Of a DNA stretch of 64,000 nt, positions 1 through 8,041 are shown piece after piece. The stretch's first letter is position 1. Each line of letters starts with the position of its first letter. The notes beneath the pieces were generated by a model. It was given only the letters and a program-made list of their open reading frames with translations. It searched no databases and was not told the origin of the DNA. A program made the translations under genes and the position numbers. Source of the DNA: Flavobacterium johnsoniae (lineage in GTDB: Bacteria; Bacteroidota; Bacteroidia; Flavobacteriales; Flavobacteriaceae); the NCBI RefSeq assembly GCF_001879205.1, contig NZ_MLFK01000010.1:310001-374000 (forward strand), written 5' to 3'.

Positions 1-541
1 CTAAAGTTTTGTTTATTTTAGGCTTTGGAGTTTCGGCTGGTTTTGTTTTGATAAATGAAAAATTAGAACCCTCTATCGCTTTATTCGCACCCCAGATTTC
101 AGATACTAAAATGAGTCTGTCTCCTTTTTCAATTCTCCAGACGTTCAAATATTTTCCATCATAAACCAATAATGAGCCTTTATCATTAATCGAATTAATG
201 CTAAAAGTACCTACTTCAACAGCATAGTTATCAATTAACTGAACTTCGTAAATATCGCGTTTATATGCGCTTATTTTAAAACCCGAAAGCCATTGCTGGT
301 AATAAGATTTTATATCCTCTTTATTATATAATGCTCGATGATATTCCGGCATGCAGACCGGTTCCTTATCATCATAATACTTTATGATAACACTGCTGTC
401 TTTATTTAAAAAAGAAGCTGCCAGCTCGTTGTTTATCACTTTTAATTTTTCCTTTAACTCCTCTGAATTTTTAATCTCCTGTCCGTTTCCAGCAACAAAA
501 AACAAAAAGCCAATTATAATCGATAAACATCTCTTTTTCAT
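1..541 (-). CDS. Secreted NTF2/SnoaL-like protein (DUF4440-type), 3' end cut by window edge
   Basis: The minus-strand frame opens with ATG at 541 and stays open to base 1, giving 180 codons without a stop, so the C-terminus lies outside the window. It begins with a basic, hydrophobic signal peptide (MKKRCLSIIIGFLFFVAG). The following segment has the cone-fold pattern of NTF2-like proteins: a helix with SYYQQWLSGF, then strands with VEVGTFSI and LNVWRIEKGDRLILVSEIW. These proteins bind small ligands or act as minor hydrolases or isomerases, and no specific role can be assigned. It is divergent from the DUF4861 gene at 727. The coding assignment is firm; the family call is by fold pattern only. 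Confidence 0.7.
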   Translation of the reverse strand, partial: MKKRCLSIIIGFLFFVAGNGQEIKNSEELKEKLKVINNELAASFLNKDSSVIIKYYDDKEPVCMPEYHRALYNKEDIKSYYQQWLSGFKISAYKRDIYEVQLIDNYAVEVGTFSINSINDKGSLLVYDGKYLNVWRIEKGDRLILVSEIWGANKAIEGSNFSFIKTKPAETPKPKINKTL

Positions 542-674
542 CTTGTTACTTTATTTAAATTGATGAATTAAAAGTAAAAAAAGAATCGTAATTAATTCAA
601 AAAAAACAAGCATATAAATTTTATTATCAGCTGTTTGTACATATTTACTCCTTTTATGTACAGGTACATACTTT

Positions 675-682
675 TAGATTTG
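675..682 (+). promoter_or_regulatory. Candidate -7 promoter box (TAGATTTG) for the DUF4861 gene
   Basis: TAGATTTG matches the Bacteroidota -7 consensus TAnnTTTG and sits 44 bases before the TTG start at 727. No convincing TTG -33 box lies at the usual distance. Just upstream, 651-670 holds GTACAGG flanked by further GTAC steps, which partly resembles the motif seen before rhaT and the DUF4450 gene. Confidence 0.35.
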
Positions 683-726
683 TATTTTTATGGAAATAAA
701 AAAGCGACAATTAAAACATACGTATT

Positions 727-1896
727 TTGAAAAAATATTTTCTATTCAGTGCCATTCTGGCGGGCAGTTTTACCGTTCAGTCTCAAAATAAAATCATCAC
801 AATCAGCAATAATTTAAAAGTTGACAGGGAATTTGAAACGGTAGAACTAACTAAAGAATCTCTAGGATTAGCATCAAATGCAAAACTTGAAAATTACGCT
901 GTAAAAAACAGCAGTACAAATTCATTTTTAGAAACTCAAACTGTGGATAATGACGGCGACGGCATCATGGATGTACTTTTATTTCAGCCCAAAATAAAAG
1001 CTTCATCTAAACAGGATTTTGAAGTTTTCGTTGGAACCAATCCATCGGTATCTAAAGTTGTAAACTGCTACTCGAGATTTGTACCCGAACGCACAGATGA
1101 TTATGCCTGGGAAAACAATAAAGTGGCTTTTAGAACCTACGGCCCGGTGGCTCAAAAAATGGTTGAAGACAAAATTCCGGGCGGCACTTTAACCAGCGGT
1201 ATCGATGCCTGGCTGAAAAGAGTCGATTATCCTATCATCAATAAATGGTACGAAAAAGCGACTAACGGAACCGGAACATATCATAAAGATACAGGCGAAG
1301 GTCTGGATAATTTTCATGTAGGCGACAGCCGGGGCGTGGGCGGCATTGCTGTAAATATAGAGGGCAAATATTATTTCTCAAAGAATTTCATCAGCTGGAA
1401 AACTATTACAACCGGACCAATCAGAACAAGTTTTATTTTAACGTATGCCGACTGGGATGCTAAAGGAAATAAAATAACCGAATCGAAATTAATCAGTTTA
1501 GATTACGGAAGCCAGCTTTCTCGTTTTGAAATCAATATTACAGGAACAAAATCTATTGCTGCCGGACTAACGCTTCACGACAAGAAAGGAACCACCGGAA
1601 CTGATCTGAAAAAAGGCTGGCTGAGTTATTGGGAACCACTTGAAGATTCTGAAATTGGGACTGGTTTAGTAGCTCCAAATAATACGCTGACCAGTTTTGA
1701 TAATCATATTACAGACGAAAAAGATTTGAGTAACCTTTACGGAAATATTGTGGTTAAAAACGGAAAAGCAATTTATTATGCTGGTTTTGGATGGAAAAAA
1801 GGAAGTCCGTTTCAAACTAAACTTGAATGGGAAGCCTATTTGAGTTCTTTCGCTGAAAAAGTAAATAATCCTTTGATTGTAAAGGTTAAGAAATAG
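727..1896 (+). CDS. DUF4861 domain protein, secreted, probably acts on plant or algal polysaccharide fragments
   Basis: This 389-residue protein starts at a TTG codon and has an N-terminal signal peptide (KKYFLFSAILAGSFTVQSQ). The body matches my memory of the DUF4861 family of Bacteroidota polysaccharide loci: an early beta-sandwich with DNDGDGIMDVLLFQ around residues 75-88, then VAFRTYGPVAQKM and DNFHVGDSRGVGGIAV around residues 125-210. Members are common beside pectin and uronate genes, but I know of no settled activity. No in-frame ATG lies near the N-terminus, so the TTG start is the only one that keeps the signal peptide. It stands convergent to the LacI gene and close to the uronate operon that gene probably controls. 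Confidence 0.75.
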   Translation: MKKYFLFSAILAGSFTVQSQNKIITISNNLKVDREFETVELTKESLGLASNAKLENYAVKNSSTNSFLETQTVDNDGDGIMDVLLFQPKIKASSKQDFEVFVGTNPSVSKVVNCYSRFVPERTDDYAWENNKVAFRTYGPVAQKMVEDKIPGGTLTSGIDAWLKRVDYPIINKWYEKATNGTGTYHKDTGEGLDNFHVGDSRGVGGIAVNIEGKYYFSKNFISWKTITTGPIRTSFILTYADWDAKGNKITESKLISLDYGSQLSRFEINITGTKSIAAGLTLHDKKGTTGTDLKKGWLSYWEPLEDSEIGTGLVAPNNTLTSFDNHITDEKDLSNLYGNIVVKNGKAIYYAGFGWKKGSPFQTKLEWEAYLSSFAEKVNNPLIVKVKK

Positions 1897-1906
1897 TTGG
1901 GCCATA

Positions 1907-1992
1907 CCCGCGGGTTTTACGGATTGTACCGATTGATACTGATAATTTAAAATAAACCAGTGTAAACCTGCTTCATCCGTAAAACCCGCGGG
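1907..1992. terminator. Long perfect inverted repeat between convergent genes, probable bidirectional terminator
   Basis: The arms at 1907-1923 (CCCGCGGGTTTTACGGA) and 1976-1992 are perfect reverse complements of 17 bases around a 52-base loop. Each outer arm contains its own palindrome CCCGCGGG. A run of T follows at 1997-2003. The position between the stops of two convergent genes fits termination in both directions. The large loop and the GC-rich arms are unlike a simple terminator and resemble the other interspersed repeats in this window. Confidence 0.6.
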
Positions 1993-2002
1993 CTGCTTTT
2001 TT

Positions 2003-3034
2003 TTACTTCTTAGCCGGAAAATAATTCTCTTTTAAAATAATTTCCAGCGGTATATAATGCGTGCGTTCTGCCTCTTCCTTAAGAACCAGTTTTTTATACA
2101 AATAACTAATTCCCATATACCCCTGATCTTCGGGTCTTTGGTTGATTAAAAAATCGATAACGCCTTTGTTCAGGTATTCGATATTTTCCTTTAACAAATC
2201 GTAGCCAATAATACGAACACCCTTTATATGGTTCTGCTCTAAAAACCTGGCAACGATATAGGCCCTTGAATTGGGTACAAAAACACTGCTTATTCCTGAA
2301 AACATTTCCAGACTCAGCTGCTCTATTCCCGAATCTTTAAGTGTTACTTCTGAAAATTTGAAATTCGTAAGTTCTTCATTGTCTTTAAAAAACGAATAAA
2401 ATCCATCGATGCGCTGTAAATAAACAGAAGTACTTTCGATCTCTCTGGTGATTTTAAAAATCAGTACGTGTCTTTCATTTTTTACCGCAAAACTAATAAG
2501 TCTTCCGGCCAGATAACCACTCTGAAATGCATCCTGCCCTACATACGCATGATCGTCTTCATTGGAAATATTTGAATCGATCATCACAACGGGGATATTC
2601 TTCTTTTTATAGTCATTTAAAAAATGAACTGAATCTTCATAAAAGATCGGTGCAAACAACAATCCGTCGCAGGCAAAATCCATTACCTTTTTAACCGTAT
2701 CTTTAAATGAGGCCAAATCATAATCATAAAAGAAATAATCCAGCACAATCCCGAATTTGCTGAACTCCTGGGCCGCTTTCTCGATTCCGTCCACCTGGCT
2801 TTTCCAATATTCCAGTTTTTCAGATTTTGGAAGAAAAACTGCAAAATGAAACTTCTTATTCAAAGCCAGATTACTAGCCAGAATATTTCGCTTATACCCA
2901 AACTCTTCAATTATAGAATTGACTTTATCTACAGTTTCCTGTGCGGCCTGACCACGATTATGAATAATCCTGTCTACAGTTCCCGGCGAAACATTGGCTA
3001 ACTCGGCAATCTTTTTAATTGTTATGATATTGAT
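2003..3034 (-). CDS. LacI-family transcriptional repressor, non-ATG start
   Basis: The first ATG is at 2863, but the same open frame continues upstream for about 57 more codons. These encode a clear LacI helix-turn-helix (ITIKKIAELANVSPGTVDRI, then the hinge AQETVDKVNSIIEEFGYKRN). No ATG, GTG or TTG lies between the upstream stop near 3041 and this domain, so translation must start at an ATC, ATA or ATT codon around 3019-3034; I chose 3034. The full product is about 343 residues, normal for LacI. The remainder is a periplasmic-binding-protein-like sensor (GLLFAPIFYEDSV, MIDSNISN, GYDLLKENI). It is divergent from the uronate operon at 3228, so a sugar acid inducer is likely. An ATG-only call would lose the DNA-binding domain. 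Confidence 0.85.
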   Translation of the reverse strand: MNIITIKKIAELANVSPGTVDRIIHNRGQAAQETVDKVNSIIEEFGYKRNILASNLALNKKFHFAVFLPKSEKLEYWKSQVDGIEKAAQEFSKFGIVLDYFFYDYDLASFKDTVKKVMDFACDGLLFAPIFYEDSVHFLNDYKKKNIPVVMIDSNISNEDDHAYVGQDAFQSGYLAGRLISFAVKNERHVLIFKITREIESTSVYLQRIDGFYSFFKDNEELTNFKFSEVTLKDSGIEQLSLEMFSGISSVFVPNSRAYIVARFLEQNHIKGVRIIGYDLLKENIEYLNKGVIDFLINQRPEDQGYMGISYLYKKLVLKEEAERTHYIPLEIILKENYFPAKK

Positions 3035-3096
3035 TCTTTTTTAGTTAAAATTATAAATGACCAACTGTAAAACTAATTTATTTTATCAAAAATAAG

Positions 3097-3126
3097 TTGT
3101 TTTACATTACATTTTACATACATTTG
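3097..3126 (+). promoter_or_regulatory. Promoter for the uronate operon (TTG-N19-TACATTTG)
   Basis: TTG at 3097-3099 and TACATTTG at 3119-3126 match the Bacteroidota -33/-7 consensus with a 19-base spacer. Transcription would start near 3133 and leave a leader of about 95 bases before the ATG at 3228. Confidence 0.6.
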
Positions 3127-3134
3127 TAAAACAC

Positions 3135-3148
3135 CGTGTGCGTACACG
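3135..3148. promoter_or_regulatory. Candidate LacI-family operator
   Basis: CGTGTGCGTACACG has 5-base inverted arms (CGTGT and ACACG) around four bases. It begins nine bases after the -7 box and so covers the predicted transcription start between the divergent LacI and YhcH genes. Binding there would block initiation. A second inverted pair, TTTTAC at 3112-3117 and GTAAAA at 3126-3131, overlaps the -7 box. The link to this repressor is inferred from position. Confidence 0.5.
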
Positions 3149-3227
3149 TAAAAATACACATTATATAAAAACAACAAACATTTTTTGTACTATTTATTTT
3201 AAAAAACCAAAATAACCTCCTATAAAA

Positions 3228-3680
3228 ATGATTATAGATTCATTACAAAATGCAGCAAAATATTACGCTTTGCATCCTAATTTTCAAAAGGCGTTTGAAT
3301 ATGTTAGTCAAACCGACATTGCTAATCTCGAAGAGGGCGCCTTTGAAATCAGCGAAGGCCTGAAATTAATTGTTATTCAGGGCGAAGGAAATACCAGAGA
3401 AGAAAGTATAAAAGGTTTTGAGTGTCATGATAAAAACATTGACATTCAGATTTTAATACAAGGACCGGAAACTTATGCCTGGAAGCCACGAAGAAAATGT
3501 GTAAACCCAAATGGAGAATACAGCGACGAAAGAGACGTTCGCTTTTTTCATGACAAACCAGATATGTTCTTTGAACTTCAGGAAAAACAATTTGCAATTT
3601 TATTTCCGGAAGATGTTCACGCCGCCATGATTGGCGAAGGCTTTTTGAAAAAACTGGTGTTTAAAGTGAGGATCTCCTAA
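3228..3680 (+). CDS. YhcH/YjgK/YiaL family protein (DUF386), probable sugar-acid anomerase or epimerase
   Basis: At 150 residues this is the normal family length. Motifs include MIIDSL at the start, the cupin-like core FECHDKNIDIQILIQGPETY (residues 65-84) and the C-terminal FAILFPEDVHAAMIGEG (residues 122-138), where the histidines and acidic residues of the cupin metal site sit. The family includes EbgC and YhcH, which are linked to sugar mutarotation or sialic acid use. Here it is the first gene after the repressed promoter and precedes the mannonate genes, so a role in presenting the right anomer of a uronate or its product is likely. Confidence 0.85.
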   Translation: MIIDSLQNAAKYYALHPNFQKAFEYVSQTDIANLEEGAFEISEGLKLIVIQGEGNTREESIKGFECHDKNIDIQILIQGPETYAWKPRRKCVNPNGEYSDERDVRFFHDKPDMFFELQEKQFAILFPEDVHAAMIGEGFLKKLVFKVRIS

Positions 3681-3712
3681 AGTAGAAAAATTCCAATTAA
3701 AACATTAAAATT

Positions 3713-3856
3713 AAACACATAGAAACATAGATTTTTTTGAGTTCAAAAGATTCTCAAAAAAACAACTTTTCACATATAGCTAAGACGCAAAAACTATGTT
3801 TATTGATGTAAGTGAAACGCCTTTAACAAGTTTTGTAACTATGTTTCTAAGTGTTT
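3713..3856. repeat. Interspersed inverted-repeat element, ACATAGAAACATAG family, copy 1
   Basis: The left end at 3713-3730 (AAACACATAGAAACATAG) and the right end at 3839-3856 are inverted repeats matching at 17 of 18 positions. The 144-base element fills most of the gap between two genes of one operon and contains no open frame. Related ends recur at 7797-7814 and 16927-16964. Confidence 0.65.
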
Positions 3857-3958
3857 AGAAAAAATTAAGCATTAAAACAAAACCGATACAACATACTTTA
3901 CTTTTCATTTTTTTTGGAATTTGGAATTTAAAGTATTAAAAAATTTAAATACAACTAA

Positions 3959-4771
3959 ATGGATTCAATATTTAATCTAAAAGGAAAAATTGCACTTATA
4001 ACAGGCGGTGCCGGCGTATTAGGAAGCAACTTTGCAAATGTTTTGGCCAAACAAGGCGTAATTGTTGGGATTGTCTCTCAATCCATTGAAAAAGCCGAAA
4101 AAACTGTACAGCAAATAGAAACAAATGGCGGACAGGCATTTGCGATTCAGGCAAATGTTTTAAATAAAGAAGAATTAGAAAAAGCAAAAGATTTTATCGT
4201 TAAAAAATACGGACGTCTGGACATTTTAATTAATGCCGCCGGAGGAAATATGCCGGGTGCAACAATTCAGCCGGATCAGGCAGTTTATGATATGAAAACC
4301 GATGATTTGCAAAAAGTGGTTGATTTGAATATCATTGGAACCATGCTGCCAACTCAGGTTTTTTCGGAACTTTTTGCTAAACAGAAATCGGGAAATATTA
4401 TTAATATTTCATCGGCATCGGCACAAAGACCATTAACCAGAGTCTTAGGTTATTCGGCTTCAAAAGCGGCAATCGATAATTTCACGCAGTGGATGGCGGT
4501 TGAATTAGCTCAAAAATACGGCGAAGGAATTCGTGTAAATGCTATTTCGCCGGGATTTTTTATTGGAGAACAAAACCGTGCTTTATTACTGACTCCGGAA
4601 GGGAAATTAACTCCTAGAGGTGAAAAAATCATTGATCACACGCCAATGGGAAGATTTGGAACTCCGGAAGATATTGACGGTGCACTTTTATTTTTATGCA
4701 GCGATATGTCAAAATTCGTAACGGGAACAATTCTAAAAGTTGACGGTGGATTTGCTGCAACGAGTATTTAA
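3959..4771 (+). CDS. SDR oxidoreductase, probable D-mannonate/fructuronate reductase
   Basis: This 270-residue classical short-chain dehydrogenase has the nucleotide motif TGGAGVLG near residues 15-22, NAAGG near 92-96, the catalytic Ser of ISSASAQ, and the YSASK pair near residues 165-169. An insert between NAAGG and the active site is typical of the fructuronate reductase subgroup found beside uxuA in Bacteroidota. The expected reaction is NAD(P)H-dependent reduction of D-fructuronate to D-mannonate in the cytoplasm. The next gene, uxuA, follows after 32 bases and would dehydrate the product. I infer substrate from this pairing and leave the symbol empty because the protein is not homologous to E. 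coli UxuB. Confidence 0.8.
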   Translation: MDSIFNLKGKIALITGGAGVLGSNFANVLAKQGVIVGIVSQSIEKAEKTVQQIETNGGQAFAIQANVLNKEELEKAKDFIVKKYGRLDILINAAGGNMPGATIQPDQAVYDMKTDDLQKVVDLNIIGTMLPTQVFSELFAKQKSGNIINISSASAQRPLTRVLGYSASKAAIDNFTQWMAVELAQKYGEGIRVNAISPGFFIGEQNRALLLTPEGKLTPRGEKIIDHTPMGRFGTPEDIDGALLFLCSDMSKFVTGTILKVDGGFAATSI

Positions 4772-4803
4772 AAAAACTAACTCAAAAAACAACATAATAC
4801 AAA

Positions 4804-5988
4804 ATGGAACAAACATTAAGATGGTTCGGACCAAATGATCCTGTTTCTTTACAAGATATAGCACAAACCGGAGCAACCGGAATTGTAACAGCTTTACACC
4901 ATATTCCAAATGGTGAAGTGTGGAGCATTGATGAAATTATTAAGCGAAAAGTTGAAATTGAACACGAAGACGGCGATCCTAAAAAAGGAGCTTCGGGTTT
5001 AACCTGGTCGGTTGTAGAAAGTATTCCGGTACACGAAGACATTAAAAAGCAAACTGGAAATTATCTTCAATACATTGAAAATTACAAAGAAAGCATTCGC
5101 AATCTGGCTTTATGCGGTATCAAATGCGTATGCTACAACTTCATGCCTGTTTTAGACTGGTCCAGAACTGATTTATCCTATACAGTTGAAGACGGATCGA
5201 AAGCGCTTCGTTTCGACATTAATGCTTTTGCTGCTTTTGAATTGTTTATTTTAAAAAGACCGGGAGCAGAAAAAGAATATTCTGAAACTCAGATTCAAAA
5301 AGCCAAAAGCTATTTTGAAGCCATGACAGATGAAGAGAAAGTAAAATTACAGCGCAATATTCTGGCTGGACTTCCGGGTGCCGAAGAAGCATACACGGTT
5401 GAAGATTTTCTGATTACTTTAAGTGCTTACAATCATATTGACAGACAGGCTTTAAAAGACAATCTTTTCTTCTTTCTAAAAGAAATTATTCCGGTTGCCG
5501 AAAGTAAGGGCGTTTTAATGGCCATACACCCAGACGACCCGCCCTACCCTATTTTAGGCTTGCCAAGAGTAGTCAGCACCGAAGAAGATTTAATAGAATT
5601 AATGAATGCCGCGCCTTCTAAATCAAACGGATTTACAATGTGTACAGGTTCTTACGGCGTTAGAGCCGATAATGATTTACCGGGAATTGTAAGGCGTCAC
5701 GGCGATAAAATGAATTTTATTCACTTAAGAAGCACACAGAGAGACGAAGAAGGAAGTTTCTACGAAGCGAACCATCTTGAAGGTGATGTTGATATGTACG
5801 AAGTCGTAAAAGCGATTTTGGAAGTGGAAAAAAGAAACAACAGCAAATTGCCAATGCGTCCGGATCACGGGCACCAAATGCTGGATGATTTAAAGAAAAA
5901 AACAAATCCGGGATATTCTGCAATTGGCCGCTTAAGAGGTTTGGCAGAACTACGCGGACTTGAATTGGGGATTAAACGATCTTTATAA
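4804..5988 (+). CDS. uxuA: Mannonate dehydratase
   Basis: The protein has 394 residues, the usual UxuA length. It starts with the family pattern LRWFGPNDPVSLQDIAQTGA and contains CYNFMPVLDWSRTDL near residues 113-127, HPDDPPYPILGLPRV near 240-254, and NFIHLRSTQRDEEGSFYEAN and RPDHGHQML toward the end; these include the metal-binding Cys, His and Asp residues. It converts D-mannonate to 2-keto-3-deoxygluconate in the cytoplasm, the step after the SDR encoded upstream. Kinase and aldolase genes for the product are not in this window. Confidence 0.95.
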   Translation: MEQTLRWFGPNDPVSLQDIAQTGATGIVTALHHIPNGEVWSIDEIIKRKVEIEHEDGDPKKGASGLTWSVVESIPVHEDIKKQTGNYLQYIENYKESIRNLALCGIKCVCYNFMPVLDWSRTDLSYTVEDGSKALRFDINAFAAFELFILKRPGAEKEYSETQIQKAKSYFEAMTDEEKVKLQRNILAGLPGAEEAYTVEDFLITLSAYNHIDRQALKDNLFFFLKEIIPVAESKGVLMAIHPDDPPYPILGLPRVVSTEEDLIELMNAAPSKSNGFTMCTGSYGVRADNDLPGIVRRHGDKMNFIHLRSTQRDEEGSFYEANHLEGDVDMYEVVKAILEVEKRNNSKLPMRPDHGHQMLDDLKKKTNPGYSAIGRLRGLAELRGLELGIKRSL

Positions 5989-5994
5989 AAGGTT

Positions 5995-6121
5995 TGGCGC
6001 GAAGGCACTCAGTCTTTTTATTACGAATCAACTTTGTCAAAGTTTAAAACTTTGACAAAGTTCTTATAAAGGCTCTGCAAAATAAAACAAAAAAACTTTG
6101 AGCCTTAGTGCCTTAGCGGCA
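5995..6121. repeat. Intergenic inverted repeats after uxuA
   Basis: A 16-base perfect inverted repeat (AACTTTGTCAAAGTTT at 6030-6045 and its complement at 6047-6062) leaves a single-base loop. It lies inside a larger, looser pair formed by GCGCGAAGGCACTCAG and CTTAGTGCCTTAGCGGC. The block fills the gap between uxuA and the beta-helix gene. It may attenuate transcription, but it resembles the other mobile palindromes here. Confidence 0.5.
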
Positions 6122-6161
6122 AAATCAAAAAAAACTAAGTAACCACAAAACCACAAAAACC

Positions 6162-7793
6162 ATGATTCGTCCAGCCATAACTATCTTTTGCAGCCTCGTT
6201 GTAAATATTACAATGGCGCAGGAAATCCCTAAAATCCTTTCTCAAAAAACAAACTACCTTCCTGATTTTAGTTTTGCCGGATATCATTTCGGCGAAAGCC
6301 AAATTCCTGAGAGCAGCGGAAAAATAATTAATGCTATTGATTTTGGCGTAAAAGCAAATGACCAATTAGATGATTCAAAAGCTTTACTAAAAGCTTTAAA
6401 AGCAGCCAGTGCAATAAATGGAAATGTAATTTTTCAATTACCGGCCGGAAGAATTATTCTGAGTGATATTCTCTACATAGAAAGAAGTAATTTTGTACTT
6501 CGCGGCGCAGGTTCAGGCGAGAACGGAACCGAAATTTACTGCCCAAGACCCATGATGTATCTTAAAGACCCTGAATCTCTGGCAGAACTTCGCGAATACC
6601 TTACGACTTTTGATAAAAGACAACGCGAAACTGAAAACAATGTTGATCTTCCTTTTTCTCAATATGCATGGTCAGGCGGTTTTATCTGGACACAAATTCC
6701 GGGTGAACGTGTAAAATCCTATTTAGATAAATACGAACCGGAACCAAATGTGCTCGCAAAAGTCAGTTCGGGGAAAATGGGCGAATTTACAATCAATGTT
6801 TCTGAGGTGAAAAACTTAAAATCCGGAGACATTGTAGAATTGCAATTATTTAATAAAGACGGTGAAAATGGCGAAATCATTAAAGATTTGTATCAAGGTG
6901 CAAAAGTAAAACCAGGTTCACATCACTGGCAGTTTCCCAAACTTCCTATCGTCAGGCAGCAGATTGAAATCGTTAAAATTTCCGGTTCTAAAATCACTAT
7001 TAAAACGCCTTTGACTATTTCGGTAAAACCAAGTTATCAGGCACAATTGGCAGAATGGAAACATTTAAACGAGGTAGGAATCGAACAGCTGCGTTTTACA
7101 TTTCCGGACATTCCTAGAGTGGCACACCATGTGGAACCGGGAAATAATGCCATTTTCTTAACCCGACTTTTTAACAGCTGGGTAAAAGATGTCAAAATCA
7201 CCAATGCAGACAGCGGTATTCTGGCCGAAGAAATCTCAAATGTTACAGTTCAGGATATCATTACCGACGGCCCGCATTTATCTCATTATACCGTAACTTT
7301 AGGCGGTGTGCATAATGTTTTAGTTAAGAATCTAAAAATTTACAATAAAACGGTTCACCCATTAAGTTTCAACACATTTGCGACTAAAAACGTATATCAA
7401 AATTGCGAGTTATTTGCTGATCCGCTTTTAGATCAGCATTCTGGAGCAAATCATCAAAATTTGTTTGATAATATTACGGTTCACATCACGGCTGATAAAA
7501 ACAAGAGTTACTATTTATTCGGCGGCGGCGGCGCTGAGTACTGGAAACCTTCACATGGGCCTTTCAGTACATTTTGGAATTTAAACGTTCAGGTTTTAAA
7601 TCCGGATCAGACAAAACCTGTTTTATTATACGGAATGAAAGACGGCCCTTTCGCCAGAATCATCGGCGTACACGGCAATACCAAATTTGAAATAAAATAC
7701 GAGCCCGATGCTTATATTGAATTTTTAAATACATCCATGGAAAAAATTCCTTCTTTGTACGATTTTCAACTAAGTAAACGCTTAAAAAAATAA
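6162..7793 (+). CDS. Secreted right-handed beta-helix protein (pectate lyase-3-like), probable polysaccharide lyase or hydrolase
   Basis: A signal peptide (to about residue 20, ending TMAQ) precedes 523 residues. The first domain has the pectate-lyase-3 signature INAIDFGVKANDQLDDSKALLKAL in pattern (about residues 45-75), which starts a parallel beta-helix. Later coils show regular repeats such as VKDVKITNADSGILAEEISNVTVQDI and HNVLVKNLKIYNKTVH. It lies at the end of the LacI-controlled uronate operon, so a uronide substrate is likely. I cannot assign a CAZy family from the sequence alone; GH28-like hydrolases and several lyase families share this fold. Confidence 0.7.
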   Translation: MIRPAITIFCSLVVNITMAQEIPKILSQKTNYLPDFSFAGYHFGESQIPESSGKIINAIDFGVKANDQLDDSKALLKALKAASAINGNVIFQLPAGRIILSDILYIERSNFVLRGAGSGENGTEIYCPRPMMYLKDPESLAELREYLTTFDKRQRETENNVDLPFSQYAWSGGFIWTQIPGERVKSYLDKYEPEPNVLAKVSSGKMGEFTINVSEVKNLKSGDIVELQLFNKDGENGEIIKDLYQGAKVKPGSHHWQFPKLPIVRQQIEIVKISGSKITIKTPLTISVKPSYQAQLAEWKHLNEVGIEQLRFTFPDIPRVAHHVEPGNNAIFLTRLFNSWVKDVKITNADSGILAEEISNVTVQDIITDGPHLSHYTVTLGGVHNVLVKNLKIYNKTVHPLSFNTFATKNVYQNCELFADPLLDQHSGANHQNLFDNITVHITADKNKSYYLFGGGGAEYWKPSHGPFSTFWNLNVQVLNPDQTKPVLLYGMKDGPFARIIGVHGNTKFEIKYEPDAYIEFLNTSMEKIPSLYDFQLSKRLKK

Positions 7794-7796
7794 TTT

Positions 7797-8041
7797 AAAC
7801 ACATAGAAACATAGCTTTTTAGGATGTAAAAAAGACGTTGCACTTGCATTAACAATCATAGATTTTGCGTAAAGCAATGTGTGAAAACTAGTTTTTTTTT
7901 GATCTTCTTCTAAAAAATAAAAAACCTATCTTCCAATGTGTTAAAAAAAATAAGCAGCATTCATTAATCTCTCAAAGACCCCGAGAATAAAAACTTTGTG
8001 CCTTTGAACCTTTGTCACTTTGCAACTAAAAAATAAACGCT
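7797..8041. repeat. Intergenic stretch with ACATAGAAACATAG family copy 2
   Basis: AAACACATAGAAACATAG at 7797-7814 repeats the left end of the element at 3713-3730 exactly. A matching right end is not present, so this copy looks truncated or diverged. The segment 7970-8030 holds direct AAACTTTGTGCC/TTTGAACCTTTGTCAC-type repeats just before the sensor gene. No open frame was seen. Confidence 0.5.

Noticed and set aside
658..664. GTACAGG before the DUF4861 gene as a fourth rhamnose operator
   Set aside because: Only the seven-base core matches, and such a match is expected several times by chance in 64 kb. I mention it in the promoter entry but do not count it.
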